From NCBI GenBank assembly GCA_903907905.1, contig CAIVPX010000144.1, positions 1 through 64,000 of the forward strand: 64,000 nucleotides of DNA. Direction: 5' to 3'. Of the stretch, positions 25,975-35,542 are shown one piece after another (position 1 is the stretch's first letter; every line of letters begins with the position of its first letter). A model generated the notes under the pieces. The model was not told the DNA's origin. It saw nothing but the letters and a program-made list of their open reading frames with translations, and did not search any database. Origin of the DNA: an uncultured bacterium (lineage in GTDB: Bacteria; Pseudomonadota; Gammaproteobacteria; Burkholderiales; Burkholderiaceae_E). The position numbers were made by a program, and so were the translations under genes.

Positions 25975-27807
25975 ATGAGTGCCAGACAAAGCAGCCGTCG
26001 CGCGGTCGATCCGATCACGGTCGAGGTGGTGAACAACGCGCTCGGTGCGATCGCCGAAGAAATCACCATCAACCTGGCGCGCACCGCGCACAGCACCATC
26101 GTGTACGAGGTGCAGGATTTCTGCACTGGCCTGCTCGATGCGCAGGGGCGACTGGTGGCGCAGGCGCCGGGGGGGCTACCCCTTTTCGTGGGCGATCTCG
26201 ATGCAGCCGTGGGAGACGGGATCGCCATTCACGGCGCCGAGGGATTCAAGCCCGGTGACGTCATAGTCACCAACCACACCGGCACCTGCGGTCAGCACTT
26301 GAACAATGTGGTGGTTTACACGCCAATGTTTTTCGGCAGGAAGCTCATTGGATTTGCGGCGACGCGGGCCCACTGGACCGATGTGGGCGGGCGGCTGGCA
26401 GGCGGCTTTCTGACCGATGCGGTCAGCTCCTTTGAGGAAGGCATTCAGATTCGCTCGATCAAGCTCTATCGCGCGGGCAAGCCCGATGACGACCTGTTTC
26501 GCATGCTCCGGCACAACATTCGCCATCCCGATGCCTCGTTTGGCGACCTTCATGCTCAGATCGGGGCCTGTCGCATGGCCGAACGCCGCATGCAGGAACT
26601 CTACGAGACCTACGGTGCCGCCACGGTCGAGGCGTCTATTCAGCAGGGCTGGGATCAGGCCGAGCGAATCGTACGCTCCAGAATCGCCGAGATTCCCGAC
26701 GGTATCTATTCGGCCGAATCGTTTCTGGATGACGACGGCGTCGATCTTGGCAAGCCCGTCCCGATTCGTGTCAGCGTCATCGTCAAGGGCGATTCACTCA
26801 CCATCGATTTCAGCAAGATGAGCCCGCAGGTTCGCGGGCCCATCAACTCGGGCATTGCGGCGGGACGCAGCGCCGGCCGGCTCGCGCTGAAGTATCTCGT
26901 AGCCCCCGACGTGATGGCGAGTGAGGGGTGCTTTCGGCCTGTGACCGTGGTGCTTCCCGAGGGTACCCTGATCAGCGCGCGGGAACCGGCGCCGATGTCC
27001 TGGTGGCAGACGCCCATGCTCACGGTGATCGACACCATTTTGCTGGCGATGGCCAAGGCGATTCCTGACCGTATTCCGGCCGGCCATTACAGCGATATCT
27101 CTGCCATGTTGATGACTGGCCGCGACCCCTTCCGGGGGGGGCGACCCTTTACCAACATCGAGCCGGTGGCCGGCGGCTGGGGCGCGAGGCCCCACGGCGA
27201 TGGCCCCACCGCCATCTACACCATCGGTCATGGCGATACCTTCAACATCCCTATTGAAGTGCTGGAAACCCGCTATCCGCTGTTGATCGATCGCTACGCG
27301 ATGCGCCGTGATTCAGGGGGGGCGGGACGTTATCGGGGTGGTTTGGGCCTTGAGCGGGTTTACCAGGTGCTCGACAACGGCGTCTTCAACGGATTGAGCG
27401 AGCGCTCGGTCTGTCCGCCCTGGGGACTCGCGGGCGGCGAGGCCGGTGCCAGCGGCGAGATCAGTGTCGAGCGCGCCAAGGGTGGGCAAAGCCAGACCTT
27501 TCACAAGGTCACGGGGCTCAAGCTCGTGAAAGGCGACCGGCTGATCTTTCGTACGGGCGGCGGGGGCGGCTATGGACCGGCGATCGAGCGCGAGGCCGCG
27601 AGCGTGGCGCGAGACGTGATGCTGGGCTATGTGTCGAAAGAGGCAGCACGCGATCGATACGGCGTGGTGTTGACCACCCAGGGACAGGCGGTTGATGAAA
27701 CCGCCACGGCGCGTTTGCGCGCCCGGATGGCAAGTGCGTCGCGGCGCAAGCCTGCTGCGCGTTCGGCCGGTGCACGGCCGGCGGGGGGCCGACGCCGGAA
27801 GGCCTGA
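25975..27807 (+). CDS. Hydantoinase/5-oxoprolinase beta subunit, HyuB family
   Basis: 610 residues from the ATG at 25975, which has GGGAG upstream; the frame opens earlier but overlaps hyuA. Markers include DPITVEVVNNALGAIAEEI, NHTGTCGQHLNNVVVYTPMF, HWTDVGG and the C-terminal RDSGGAGRYRGGLGLERVY and RTGGGGGYG. The C-terminal 40 residues are Arg/Ala-rich and low in complexity (RKPAARSAGARPAGG). It partners HyuA in ATP-dependent opening of a cyclic amide. It is the last gene of the TRAP operon, converging on the DapA-family gene. Confidence 0.93.
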   Translation: MSARQSSRRAVDPITVEVVNNALGAIAEEITINLARTAHSTIVYEVQDFCTGLLDAQGRLVAQAPGGLPLFVGDLDAAVGDGIAIHGAEGFKPGDVIVTNHTGTCGQHLNNVVVYTPMFFGRKLIGFAATRAHWTDVGGRLAGGFLTDAVSSFEEGIQIRSIKLYRAGKPDDDLFRMLRHNIRHPDASFGDLHAQIGACRMAERRMQELYETYGAATVEASIQQGWDQAERIVRSRIAEIPDGIYSAESFLDDDGVDLGKPVPIRVSVIVKGDSLTIDFSKMSPQVRGPINSGIAAGRSAGRLALKYLVAPDVMASEGCFRPVTVVLPEGTLISAREPAPMSWWQTPMLTVIDTILLAMAKAIPDRIPAGHYSDISAMLMTGRDPFRGGRPFTNIEPVAGGWGARPHGDGPTAIYTIGHGDTFNIPIEVLETRYPLLIDRYAMRRDSGGAGRYRGGLGLERVYQVLDNGVFNGLSERSVCPPWGLAGGEAGASGEISVERAKGGQSQTFHKVTGLKLVKGDRLIFRTGGGGGYGPAIEREAASVARDVMLGYVSKEAARDRYGVVLTTQGQAVDETATARLRARMASASRRKPAARSAGARPAGGRRRKA

Positions 27808-27854
27808 GCCTCGCTAGGCGCCGCGGGCCTCGAGCCGGGCGGCGCCGGCGCGGG

Positions 27855-28775
27855 TCACCCGGCGAGCAGGCCCGCCTGCTGGAGCGCCCGACGCACGCGC
27901 TCGATCTCGGTGGGTGGCAGTTTCATGAGGGGCGGCCGAACCACCGCGCGCGGCAGGCGACCCAGCAGCACCAACGCCTCCTTCATGCGGTTGTGCATGT
28001 CCACCCAAGGCTCGCTGTAGAACACTTCGGCCGTCGGAAAGATGCGGTCGCTGACACGGCGCGCGTCATCCAGACGGCCTTCCCGTACGGCTGCGAGTAG
28101 CTGGGCCTGCAGATCGGGGATGACCGAACCGCTGCCAGACAGTAAGCCCTTGCAGCCGAGGACGAGCGAACTGAAGAGCCAGGCGCTGTGCGTGCTCAGC
28201 ACGTTGACCGGTCGAGGCAGCGACTGAAGCACGCGCACCTGTCGCTCATGCGTCTGGGGGTTCGCGCACCAGTCCTTGATCGCCCGCACCGAGGGCACCT
28301 GCTCGACGATTTGAAGCAGCGTCGACAGCGGATAGCCTTGCCCACCCGAAAGGGGGTATTGAAACGCGATGAGGGGCAGATCGGTGACCTCGGCGATGCG
28401 CCGAAAATGTTCGATTGCCATTTCGGGCCGCTGGCCGTGGGTATAGACATTAGGCGGGAAGACCAGCAGACCCGAAGCACCTGCGGCCGTGGCCATGCGT
28501 GCGATTCGCTGCGCCTCGAAGCTGCCGTCGGCATAAACGCCCTGGATGACTTTTACGCGGCTGCCCACCTCGTCGAGCGTGATGTCCAGCACCTGACGCT
28601 GCTCATCGAAGGTGCAGGACGCGACCTCTGAGGCATGGGCATTGGTGGTGACCGCCGTGACGCCTTCGACCGCCACTACGTCCCGCAAATGCGAGCGGTA
28701 GCTGGCCTCATCGATCGAGAAGTCTTCATGAAAAGGCAGCAGCACTGCCGGAATCACGCCTTCTGGCTGGTACAT
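27855..28775 (-). CDS. Dihydrodipicolinate synthase/N-acetylneuraminate lyase (DapA) family protein
   Basis: 306 residues from the ATG at 28775, which has GGAG six bases upstream. The open frame runs to 29477, but that extension is antisense to the Bug gene and has no family similarity. The Schiff-base Lys lies in SVRAIKDWC and the catalytic Tyr region in LIAFQYPLSGG. The N-terminal PEGVIPAVLLPFHEDFSID replaces the usual GT.TAL-type start. The family performs aldol cleavage or condensation, or dehydration, of pyruvate-derived acids. True DapA is unlikely because of divergence and location. Divergently transcribed from a Bug receptor. Confidence 0.88.
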   Translation of the reverse strand: MYQPEGVIPAVLLPFHEDFSIDEASYRSHLRDVVAVEGVTAVTTNAHASEVASCTFDEQRQVLDITLDEVGSRVKVIQGVYADGSFEAQRIARMATAAGASGLLVFPPNVYTHGQRPEMAIEHFRRIAEVTDLPLIAFQYPLSGGQGYPLSTLLQIVEQVPSVRAIKDWCANPQTHERQVRVLQSLPRPVNVLSTHSAWLFSSLVLGCKGLLSGSGSVIPDLQAQLLAAVREGRLDDARRVSDRIFPTAEVFYSEPWVDMHNRMKEALVLLGRLPRAVVRPPLMKLPPTEIERVRRALQQAGLLAG

Positions 28776-28901
28776 GAGGGTCTCCAGGGACTTGTTCGCA
28801 TCGTACGCCGAATGCGAAATCGTTGTAGATTCGCGGGCGTCTGTGCGGATCGGGTCGCGGGCGTCCTGGGCCCGACGCAGCGTGCCAGAATGGAGGCCGA
28901 A
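28776..28901. promoter_or_regulatory. Divergent promoter region between the DapA-family and Bug genes
   Basis: A 126-base gap separates the two divergent starts and must hold both promoters. AT content rises around 28795-28840, but no confident -35/-10 pair was identified. Confidence 0.35.
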
Positions 28902-29906
28902 ATGTTCCTCACCGTATCGCGTTTTTTTCGCAAGTCGATCTCCCGGCGTGTCACGCAGGGTCTGCTGCTGTGCGTGGTGGTCGCTGCCCCGCTGGTTCAG
29001 GCCCAGTCGTTTCCGGCCAAACCGATCCGGGTCATCGTTCCGTTCGCGCCCGGCGGCAATGTCGATGTGACAGCCCGGGTCATGAGTTCGGCCATGAGCA
29101 AGGTGCTCAACCAGAGCGTCATCGTCGAGAACCGAACCGGCGCGGGCGGCAAGATCGGTGCCGAGATTGCCATGAAATCGCCCGCTGACGGATACACCCT
29201 GATGATGGGCTCGAACAGCTCGCTGAGCGTTGCGCCCAGCCTGTACCGTGACTGGCCGTACGACCCGATGGCAGGTATTGCGCCAGTGAGCTTTCTGGCA
29301 GCCGTACCCTTTGTGTTGATCACGCATCCTGGCCTGGGCGTGAATTCGCTTGCCGCATTCATCGATCTGGCGCGGCGTAAACCGGGCTCGCTCACTATGG
29401 CCTCGGCAGGTAACGGCACCTCCAATCATCTGGTGGGTGAACTTTTCCAGGCGCTCACCGCCACGCAGTTGCTGCACGTGCCCTTCAAGGGCGCGGGACC
29501 CGCGCTGCAGGACGTTGTGCCGGGGCGGGTCGATGTGCTGTTCGATCAGGTGAGCTCATCATCGGCCTTCATCGAGCAGGGCAGGGTGCAGGCGCTGGCG
29601 GTGTCGTCGGCCGAGCGCTGGAAATCGCTGCCCGCCGTACCCACCTTTTCGTCGGCGGGCCTTGGCGAGTTCGTCATTACGAATTTCACGGGTCTGGTGG
29701 CGCCCGCTGGCACCCCCGCTGAGGTGATCGGCGTTTTACAGCGTGCTGCGGTTCTGGCCCTTCAGGACGAGGCAGTGAAAAAGAGCTTTGCCACGCTGGG
29801 CGTCGAAGCGGTTGGCAGCACGCCCGAGGCCTTCGCTCAACTGATCCGGGAAGACCTGAGTCGCTGGATGAAGGTCGTTCGCGACAAGGGTATCCGGCTC
29901 GACTGA
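28902..29906 (+). CDS. Bug/TctC-family tripartite tricarboxylate receptor
   Basis: 334 residues from the ATG at 28902, with a strong GGAGG five bases upstream; a second in-frame ATG at 28890 would lack one. Signal peptide ends near PLVQAQS. Typical motifs: FPAKPIRVIVPFAPGGNVD (ligand-binding Asp), VIVENRTGAGGKIG, and LLHVPFKGAGPALQDV. Bug proteins bind carboxylated ligands in the periplasm. No tctA/tctB membrane genes are nearby, as is usual for solitary Bug receptors in Burkholderiales. The next genes encode a lactonase-like hydrolase and an aldolase. Confidence 0.93.
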   Translation: MFLTVSRFFRKSISRRVTQGLLLCVVVAAPLVQAQSFPAKPIRVIVPFAPGGNVDVTARVMSSAMSKVLNQSVIVENRTGAGGKIGAEIAMKSPADGYTLMMGSNSSLSVAPSLYRDWPYDPMAGIAPVSFLAAVPFVLITHPGLGVNSLAAFIDLARRKPGSLTMASAGNGTSNHLVGELFQALTATQLLHVPFKGAGPALQDVVPGRVDVLFDQVSSSSAFIEQGRVQALAVSSAERWKSLPAVPTFSSAGLGEFVITNFTGLVAPAGTPAEVIGVLQRAAVLALQDEAVKKSFATLGVEAVGSTPEAFAQLIREDLSRWMKVVRDKGIRLD

Positions 29907-30015
29907 GGCCCCGGCCTTCCCTCCCGCCGGGCGCGCAAGGCCTCTGAAGTCACGCGCTCCCCGCCCAGCCCTGAGCCCTGCTGTTCGCTCGTTCCGCTCC
30001 TGAAAGACCAGAATC

Positions 30016-30930
30016 ATGTCGACGAATGCCTCTGAAAGTGCAAGCCCGATTGGGGTTGATGCCTTGCCCGAATGCGCCCCGCACGACCCGCATCCGCGCG
30101 CCTCGCGCCTGAAGGTGCCGGCGTATGCCTGCGATGTGCACGCTCATGTCTGCGGGCCGCGTGACCGGTTCCCCCTCGTATCGAACCGGCTGTACAACCC
30201 GCCTCAGGCGCCGCTGGCCGAGTACCGGCATATGCTCGACACCTTGGGGATCGAGCGTGGCGTGCTGGTGCAGCCAAGCGTGTACGGCACGGACAACCGT
30301 GCCATGCTGGAGGCTCTCGCGCTCGATCCGGAGCGGCTTCGTGCGGTGGCGGTGCTGCCCTTCGACGTGTCGGCCGATGAGGTTCAGCGACTGCACGCGC
30401 TGGGCGTGCGGGGTGTCCGTTGCAACATCGTCGACCTCAAGGACGGCAAGGGTCAGTTGCCGCTCGCTGGATTGCGAATGTTGGCCGGCACCATTGCACC
30501 GCTTGGTTGGCACATCGAGTTCCTGATGCATGTCAACGAGTTCCCCGACCTGGACGCGCAGCTGGGCGCCCTGCCAGTGCCTCTGGTCTTCGGGCATCTG
30601 GGCTACGTACCCACCCACCTGGGTCGAACCGATGGTTTCGAGGCCTTGCTGCGACTGGCGAAGGCGCACAAGGCCTGGATCAAGCTCACGGCGCCTTACC
30701 GGCTGACAGGCGAAGCCATGCCCTATCCCTCGACGCTTGCGGCAGCCCAGCGACTGCTCGATGAGGTGCCGCAGCGCCTGATGTGGGGCAGCGACTGGCC
30801 TCATGTCTTCATTCGAAGCGCCATGCCCAACGACGGGGATCTGTTCAACCTGTTTCTGGACTGGATCGGCGACCGGGATCTGCTGGACACGGTCCTGGTC
30901 CGAAACCCCGCCCACGTCTACGGATTCTGA
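30016..30930 (+). CDS. Amidohydrolase-2 family hydrolase, 2-pyrone-4,6-dicarboxylate lactonase-like
   Basis: 304 residues. The N-terminal CDVHAHVCGPRDRFPL is the HxH motif of the LigI-type lactonases, and GIERGVLVQPSVYGTDN and LMWGSDWPHVF (final Asp) complete the barrel. The family hydrolyses 2-pyrone-4,6-dicarboxylate or similar lactones, with or without a metal. It lies 109 bases after a Bug receptor and five bases before an HpcH-type aldolase, a plausible lactone-opening then retro-aldol sequence. Confidence 0.88.
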   Translation: MSTNASESASPIGVDALPECAPHDPHPRASRLKVPAYACDVHAHVCGPRDRFPLVSNRLYNPPQAPLAEYRHMLDTLGIERGVLVQPSVYGTDNRAMLEALALDPERLRAVAVLPFDVSADEVQRLHALGVRGVRCNIVDLKDGKGQLPLAGLRMLAGTIAPLGWHIEFLMHVNEFPDLDAQLGALPVPLVFGHLGYVPTHLGRTDGFEALLRLAKAHKAWIKLTAPYRLTGEAMPYPSTLAAAQRLLDEVPQRLMWGSDWPHVFIRSAMPNDGDLFNLFLDWIGDRDLLDTVLVRNPAHVYGF

Positions 30931-30935
30931 TCGCC

Positions 30936-31625
30936 ATGGCCCTCAATGTTCACCAACAGCGTCTGCGCGATGGTCAGACGGTCATCGCGGTCAATCTGGG
31001 CGGTCGTAACCCCGATGTCATGGGCGTATTGGCCAGTGCCGGCGCGCACGTGGCCTTTGTCGACTGCGAGCGCAGCGGCATTGGGCTTGATGCGGCCACC
31101 GATCTGATCCGGGCCGCGCGGGTGGCGGGTTTATCGCCCATGGTGCGGAGCTGGTCCCGCGATCCGGCGGTGCTGGTCCAGTATCTCGACCGACAGGCCG
31201 ACGGATTGATCGTTCCTCACATCGATACAGCCCAGGATGCCGCCGACGCCGTGGAAGTGGTGCGTTATGCGTGTGGTGACAAGGCCGGTGACAAGACCGT
31301 GATCGTTCAGATCGAGACCGCCCAGGCGGTCAAGAATCTCGATGCGATCATCGCGGTGCCCGGTGTCGACGCATTCTTGATCGGGCCCAACGACCTGGCC
31401 TACAGCCTGATCGGAAAACGCGGAGCCCGAACGCCCGAGGTGCTGACCGTCGTCGATGAGGTCTGCAGCCGACTCAAGGGCGCGGGCCGGCGCTTCGGCA
31501 TGCCGGCGAATTGGGATCAGCTCGAACGGTTCCAGGCGCAGGGCGCAACGTTTCTCTATTTCCCGATCGAGTGGCTGCTCGAGCGGGCACTCGGCGACCT
31601 CACGGCGCGCCTCGGTCTTCGCTGA
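30936..31625 (+). CDS. HpcH/HpaI aldolase family protein with variant active site
   Basis: 229 residues from the ATG at 30936; the open frame back to 30783 overlaps the preceding gene. Class II pyruvate aldolase features: MVRSWSRDP (Arg71), VIVQIETAQAVKNLDAI (Gln125, Glu127 as metal ligand) and FLIGPNDLAYS (Asp153, metal ligand). The general base, normally the His of a D(G/S)EH motif, reads DCERSG here, with Arg46. Retro-aldol cleavage to pyruvate or glyoxylate is the family reaction; this variant may do another lyase reaction. Confidence 0.9.
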   Translation: MALNVHQQRLRDGQTVIAVNLGGRNPDVMGVLASAGAHVAFVDCERSGIGLDAATDLIRAARVAGLSPMVRSWSRDPAVLVQYLDRQADGLIVPHIDTAQDAADAVEVVRYACGDKAGDKTVIVQIETAQAVKNLDAIIAVPGVDAFLIGPNDLAYSLIGKRGARTPEVLTVVDEVCSRLKGAGRRFGMPANWDQLERFQAQGATFLYFPIEWLLERALGDLTARLGLR

Positions 31626-31630
31626 TCCGT

Positions 31631-31651
31631 CCGCCCCCAGACCGGGGGCGG
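31631..31651. terminator. GC-rich hairpin between convergent genes, possible bidirectional terminator
   Basis: A perfect eight-base-pair stem CCGCCCCC/GGGGGCGG encloses a five-base loop, six bases after the aldolase stop and before the convergent PhyH stop. No T-run follows, so it may need Rho or only protect the mRNA end. Confidence 0.45.
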
Positions 31652-31677
31652 CGGAGCGCACTGCCTTTGGGCCTTGC

Positions 31678-32499
31678 TCAGGCGGTGGCTTGTACCGACT
31701 TCGGCCACGGCAGGCCATGGACATCATCGCGCAGCAGGCAATCGTCCCCCAGCAACTGGATGGGCGTGAAGTCGCGGTGGGCGATCCAGTCGGGCCGCTT
31801 GAACCGGGTGATGTGATTGCTGACCGCGCAGAGGCTCAGGTACACGATCACCCGATCCCAGGGACTCATGTTGGGGGGCGAGCCATGAACCAGGCAGCCG
31901 TGAAACATGAGCATCGAGCCGGGGGGGCCTTTGGGCGCGACGATGCCACCCTTGGCAACCAGTTCGCGCACCTTGGCGTTGTCGAGCGTCCAGAGGGGGT
32001 AGCTGGTGGTGCGGGTGTCGTGGCCGGCCTCGACGACGCCCTCGCGGTGTGAGCCGGGGATGAACCAGAGCGGGCCGTTGAACTCGTTGACCTCATCCAG
32101 AAAAATCGACACGTTCATCGCCCGGGAATCGGGCATGCCGTCATCGCGGTGCCAGGTGCCGAAATCCTGATGCCATTGCCAGACATCACCATCAAAGGCC
32201 TGCTTGCCGTTGATCTTGAACTGATGCATGTAGACGGGCTCGCCAAAATACTGCTGCACCGGATCCACCATTCGTGGATGACGCCCGAGCCGGGCAAAAA
32301 CCTCGCTGTAGGTGTGGGCCGCGAAGCTGGTGCGGGGCGTGACGCCGTCTTTCTCGCGCACGACCTCGGGCCGCACTTCGGCGTAGAGGCGAGGTACTTC
32401 ATCGCGCAGCACCTTCATCTCGGCGGGCGTAAAGAGGCCAGGGAAGAAAAGATAACCATCGCGTTCGAACTGGTCCAGTTGGGCGGCGCTGAGTTTCAT
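31678..32499 (-). CDS. Phytanoyl-CoA dioxygenase (PhyH) family protein
   Basis: 273 residues. A 2-oxoglutarate/Fe(II) oxygenase fold is shown by QFERDGYLFFPGLFTPAEM at the N-terminus, the HxD pair in WQWHQDFGTWH, LWFIPGSHREG, and the distal His in MFHGCLVHGSPPN. Family members hydroxylate acyl-CoAs, ectoine, amino acids or natural products. It converges with the aldolase gene and diverges from the class II aldolase gene across 230 bases, so it is probably a single-gene unit. Substrate unknown. Confidence 0.9.
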   Translation of the reverse strand: MKLSAAQLDQFERDGYLFFPGLFTPAEMKVLRDEVPRLYAEVRPEVVREKDGVTPRTSFAAHTYSEVFARLGRHPRMVDPVQQYFGEPVYMHQFKINGKQAFDGDVWQWHQDFGTWHRDDGMPDSRAMNVSIFLDEVNEFNGPLWFIPGSHREGVVEAGHDTRTTSYPLWTLDNAKVRELVAKGGIVAPKGPPGSMLMFHGCLVHGSPPNMSPWDRVIVYLSLCAVSNHITRFKRPDWIAHRDFTPIQLLGDDCLLRDDVHGLPWPKSVQATA

Positions 32500-32729
32500 G
32501 GTGATCGGTCTCCGTGATGGGTGTCGGCCTCAGGCCGCCCCGGGTGCGCTCCATCCTAGGCATCGGCCCGGGACGGGTCAAGCGCGCGAAGCGGCTGCGG
32601 TGAACGGGGGCTTGCTTGGCCAATGCCGCGCCGGCGCGGCCGAGGGGCAAGGCACGCGCCGTTTGGCGTCGGCGGGCTTATGTCGGAGAATCCGGGGCTT
32701 GGGCGCTTGCGCATGGAGAATGAACCCGT

Positions 32730-33506
32730 ATGAACGATTTGACTTCGGCCGGGAAGTTGGCGCAATCGGTGCGCGACGAAGTCGGCGAGGCCGAGTGGCA
32801 GGTCCGGCTCGACCTCGCGGCCTGCTACCGGCTGATGGCGGCCTACGACATGACCGAGATGGTGGCCAACCACATCTCGGCGCGTGTGCCGGGGCGCCAT
32901 GATCAGTTCCTGATCAACCCCTACGGCATGCTCTATGAGGAGATGACCGCCTCGTCCATGGTCCGCATCGACCTCGATGGCAAGGTGCTCTTCAGTGCCA
33001 CCGACTACGGCGTCAACCGGGCCGGTTGGGTCATCCACAGCGCCATTCACCGGGCCCGACCCGACGTGGACGCCATCATTCACACGCACACGCTGGCCGG
33101 CATGGCGGTGTCGGCCATGGCCTGCGGACTGCTGCCCATTGCGCAGTCTTCCATGCGATTTCCAGAAATCGCCTATCACGATTACGAGGGCGTGGCGGTC
33201 CGCGAAGACGAGCAGCAACGGTTGGTCGCCTCGCTCGGGTCGCTTGAGGCGATGATCCTGCGCAACCACGGGCTTCTGACCGTTGCATCGTCCATTCCCG
33301 AGTGCTTCAATCACATGTACCGGCTCGAGCGCGCCTGCCAGTTGCAGGTGACCGCGATGTCCTGCAATACCGAACTGCAAATGCCGTCGAGCGAGTCGGT
33401 CGAAAGCTCGCGCGCGCACTACCGCAACGCACGCCGATTCGGTCTGCTTGAGTGGCCAGCGCTGCTGCGCAAGCTCGACCGGATGGATTCTTCCTGGCGC
33501 AACTGA
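32730..33506 (+). CDS. Class II aldolase/adducin family protein
   Basis: 258 residues. Zn ligands are in DAIIHTHTLAGMAVSAM (two His) and MILRNHGLLTVA (third His), and the phosphate/substrate loop is FLINPYGMLYEEMTASS. Family members cleave sugar phosphates, or act as decarboxylases or structural adducin-like proteins. It precedes thrS by 15 bases in the same direction and could be read through into the translation block, but a functional link is not implied. Confidence 0.9.
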   Translation: MNDLTSAGKLAQSVRDEVGEAEWQVRLDLAACYRLMAAYDMTEMVANHISARVPGRHDQFLINPYGMLYEEMTASSMVRIDLDGKVLFSATDYGVNRAGWVIHSAIHRARPDVDAIIHTHTLAGMAVSAMACGLLPIAQSSMRFPEIAYHDYEGVAVREDEQQRLVASLGSLEAMILRNHGLLTVASSIPECFNHMYRLERACQLQVTAMSCNTELQMPSSESVESSRAHYRNARRFGLLEWPALLRKLDRMDSSWRN

Positions 33507-33521
33507 GGCTATACCTTCGCA

Positions 33522-35441
33522 ATGATCACGATTACCCTGCCGGACGGTTCCCGTCGCGAATTTCCTGCACCCGTCACGGTGGCCGACGTGGCCGCCTCCA
33601 TTGGCGCGGGCCTCGCCAAGGCTGCGCTCGCCGGACGCGTCAACGGCGCACTGGTCGACACGTCCTACCGGATCGAGGCCGATGCCACGCTGTCGATCAT
33701 TACGGATCGCGATGCCGATGGGGTTGACGTCATCCGCCACTCCACCGCGCACCTGCTGGCTTACGCAGTGAAAGATCTCTTTCCCGATGCGCAGGTCACG
33801 ATCGGGCCGGTGATCGAGAACGGCTTCTATTACGACTTTTCCTACAAGCGGCCCTTCACGCCCGAAGACCTGGCGGCCATCGAAGCCCGGATGACCGAAC
33901 TGGCGCGTAAGGACGAGCCCGTCACGCGCGAGGTCTGGCAGCGCGATGACGCGGTGAACTATTTCGAATCGATTGGCGAGCGCTACAAGGCCGAGATCAT
34001 CGCCTCGATCCCGCAGGGCGAGCCCATCGGGCTTTATCGCGAGGGCAGCTTCATCGACCTGTGTCGGGGGCCTCACGTACCCTCGACCGGGCGGCTCAAG
34101 GTTTTCAAGCTGATGAAGCTTGCCGGTGCCTACTGGCGGGGCGACTCGCGCAACGAAATGCTGCAGCGGATCTACGGCACGGCGTGGGCGAAAAAGGACG
34201 ATCAGGAGGCCTACCTGCACATGCTCGAGGAGGCCGAGCGGCGGGACCACCGCAAGCTGGGTCGCGAACTCGACCTCTTCCACATGCAGGACAACGCGCC
34301 GGGCATGGTGTTCTGGCATCCCAGGGGCTGGACGCTCTGGCAGCAGGTGGAGCAGTACATGCGCCGGGTGTACGAGGACAACGGCTACCAGGAGGTACGT
34401 TGTCCGCAGATTCTCGACCGCTCGCTCTGGGAGCGCTCCGGGCACTGGGAGAATTACAAGGACCACATGTTCACCACGGCCTCCGAGAACCGCGATTACG
34501 CGGTCAAGCCGATGAACTGTCCCGGGCATGTGCAGGTCTACAACTCGGGGCTGCGCAGCTACCGTGATCTGCCGCTTCGCTACGGCGAATTCGGCGCCTG
34601 TCACCGCAACGAGCCTTCGGGAGCGCTGCACGGCATCATGCGCGTGCGAGGCTTCGTGCAGGACGACGGTCACATCTTCTGCACCGAAGACCAGATTCTG
34701 GCCGAGTGCGTGGCCTATACCGAGCTGCTGCACCGTGTCTATCGCGACTTCGGCTTCGACAAGATTCTGTACAAGGTGGCCACCCGCCCCGCCAAGCGCG
34801 TGGGCGACGATGCCCTGTGGGACAAGGCCGAGCACGCCCTGATGGAGAGCCTGCGGCGCTCCGGGGTCGAGTTCGAGATCGCGCCGGGTGACGGCGCTTT
34901 CTACGGCCCCAAGATCGAGTACACCTTGAAAGATGCGCTGGGGCGGCAGTGGCAGTGCGGCACCATGCAGGTCGACTTCAACATGCCGCAACGCCTGGGC
35001 GCCGAGTATGTCGCCGAAGACAACACCCGGAGGCACCCCGTCATGCTGCACCGGGCCATCGTCGGGTCACTCGAGCGCTTCATCGGCATCCTGATCGAAA
35101 ACCACGCGGGGGCGATGCCCATGTGGCTGGCACCGGTGCAGGTGGTCTTGATGAATATCACCGACGGGCAGGCTGATTACGCCCGGGATGTTGCACAAGC
35201 GCTGAAAAAACAAGGGTTTAGGGTTGAGTGCGATTTGCGCAACGAGAAGATCAACTATAAAATCCGCGAGAACAGTCTGCAGAAGATCCCTTATCTGCTC
35301 GTGGTGGGCGACAAGGAGCGGCAGTCTGGCATGGTGGCCGTGCGTGCGCGCGGAGGCCTCGATCTTGGAGCAATGACGGTACAGGCGTTCATCGATCGCC
35401 TGTCTCAAGACGTCAGTTCCAGGCGGGCGGCCCCGCAGTAA
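33522..35441 (+). CDS. thrS: Threonyl-tRNA synthetase
   Basis: 639 residues, close to the E. coli length. Domains in order: TGS (1-60), the N2 editing domain with [12 protein letters not shown] and the later editing-site Cys in LCRGPH, a class II catalytic core (about 245-535) with the zinc-binding Cys in [29 protein letters not shown], and the anticodon-binding domain ([16 protein letters not shown] onward). Charges tRNA-Thr. It heads the conserved thrS-infC-rpmI-rplT block. Confidence 0.99.
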   Translation: MITITLPDGSRREFPAPVTVADVAASIGAGLAKAALAGRVNGALVDTSYRIEADATLSIITDRDADGVDVIRHSTAHLLAYAVKDLFPDAQVTIGPVIENGFYYDFSYKRPFTPEDLAAIEARMTELARKDEPVTREVWQRDDAVNYFESIGERYKAEIIASIPQGEPIGLYREGSFIDLCRGPHVPSTGRLKVFKLMKLAGAYWRGDSRNEMLQRIYGTAWAKKDDQEAYLHMLEEAERRDHRKLGRELDLFHMQDNAPGMVFWHPRGWTLWQQVEQYMRRVYEDNGYQEVRCPQILDRSLWERSGHWENYKDHMFTTASENRDYAVKPMNCPGHVQVYNSGLRSYRDLPLRYGEFGACHRNEPSGALHGIMRVRGFVQDDGHIFCTEDQILAECVAYTELLHRVYRDFGFDKILYKVATRPAKRVGDDALWDKAEHALMESLRRSGVEFEIAPGDGAFYGPKIEYTLKDALGRQWQCGTMQVDFNMPQRLGAEYVAEDNTRRHPVMLHRAIVGSLERFIGILIENHAGAMPMWLAPVQVVLMNITDGQADYARDVAQALKKQGFRVECDLRNEKINYKIRENSLQKIPYLLVVGDKERQSGMVAVRARGGLDLGAMTVQAFIDRLSQDVSSRRAAPQ

Positions 35442-35542
35442 CCTTCAGGCTTTCAGATATCCGGATCGGGGCGTCCGACCCAGGTCTGGGCTGAGGTTCG
35501 CGTCCCGCGCGGTCGTTTGTTTTTTCCCCGGAGGATCCAAGC

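Noticed and set aside
28775-29477. N-terminal extension of the DapA-family frame
   Set aside because: It lies antisense to the Bug gene, and the ATG at 28775 has a good ribosome site and the correct family start.
32556-35051. 831-codon open frame on the minus strand
   Set aside because: Antisense to thrS and the class II aldolase gene; its translation is low-complexity and His/Arg/Val-rich, typical of GC-rich shadow frames.
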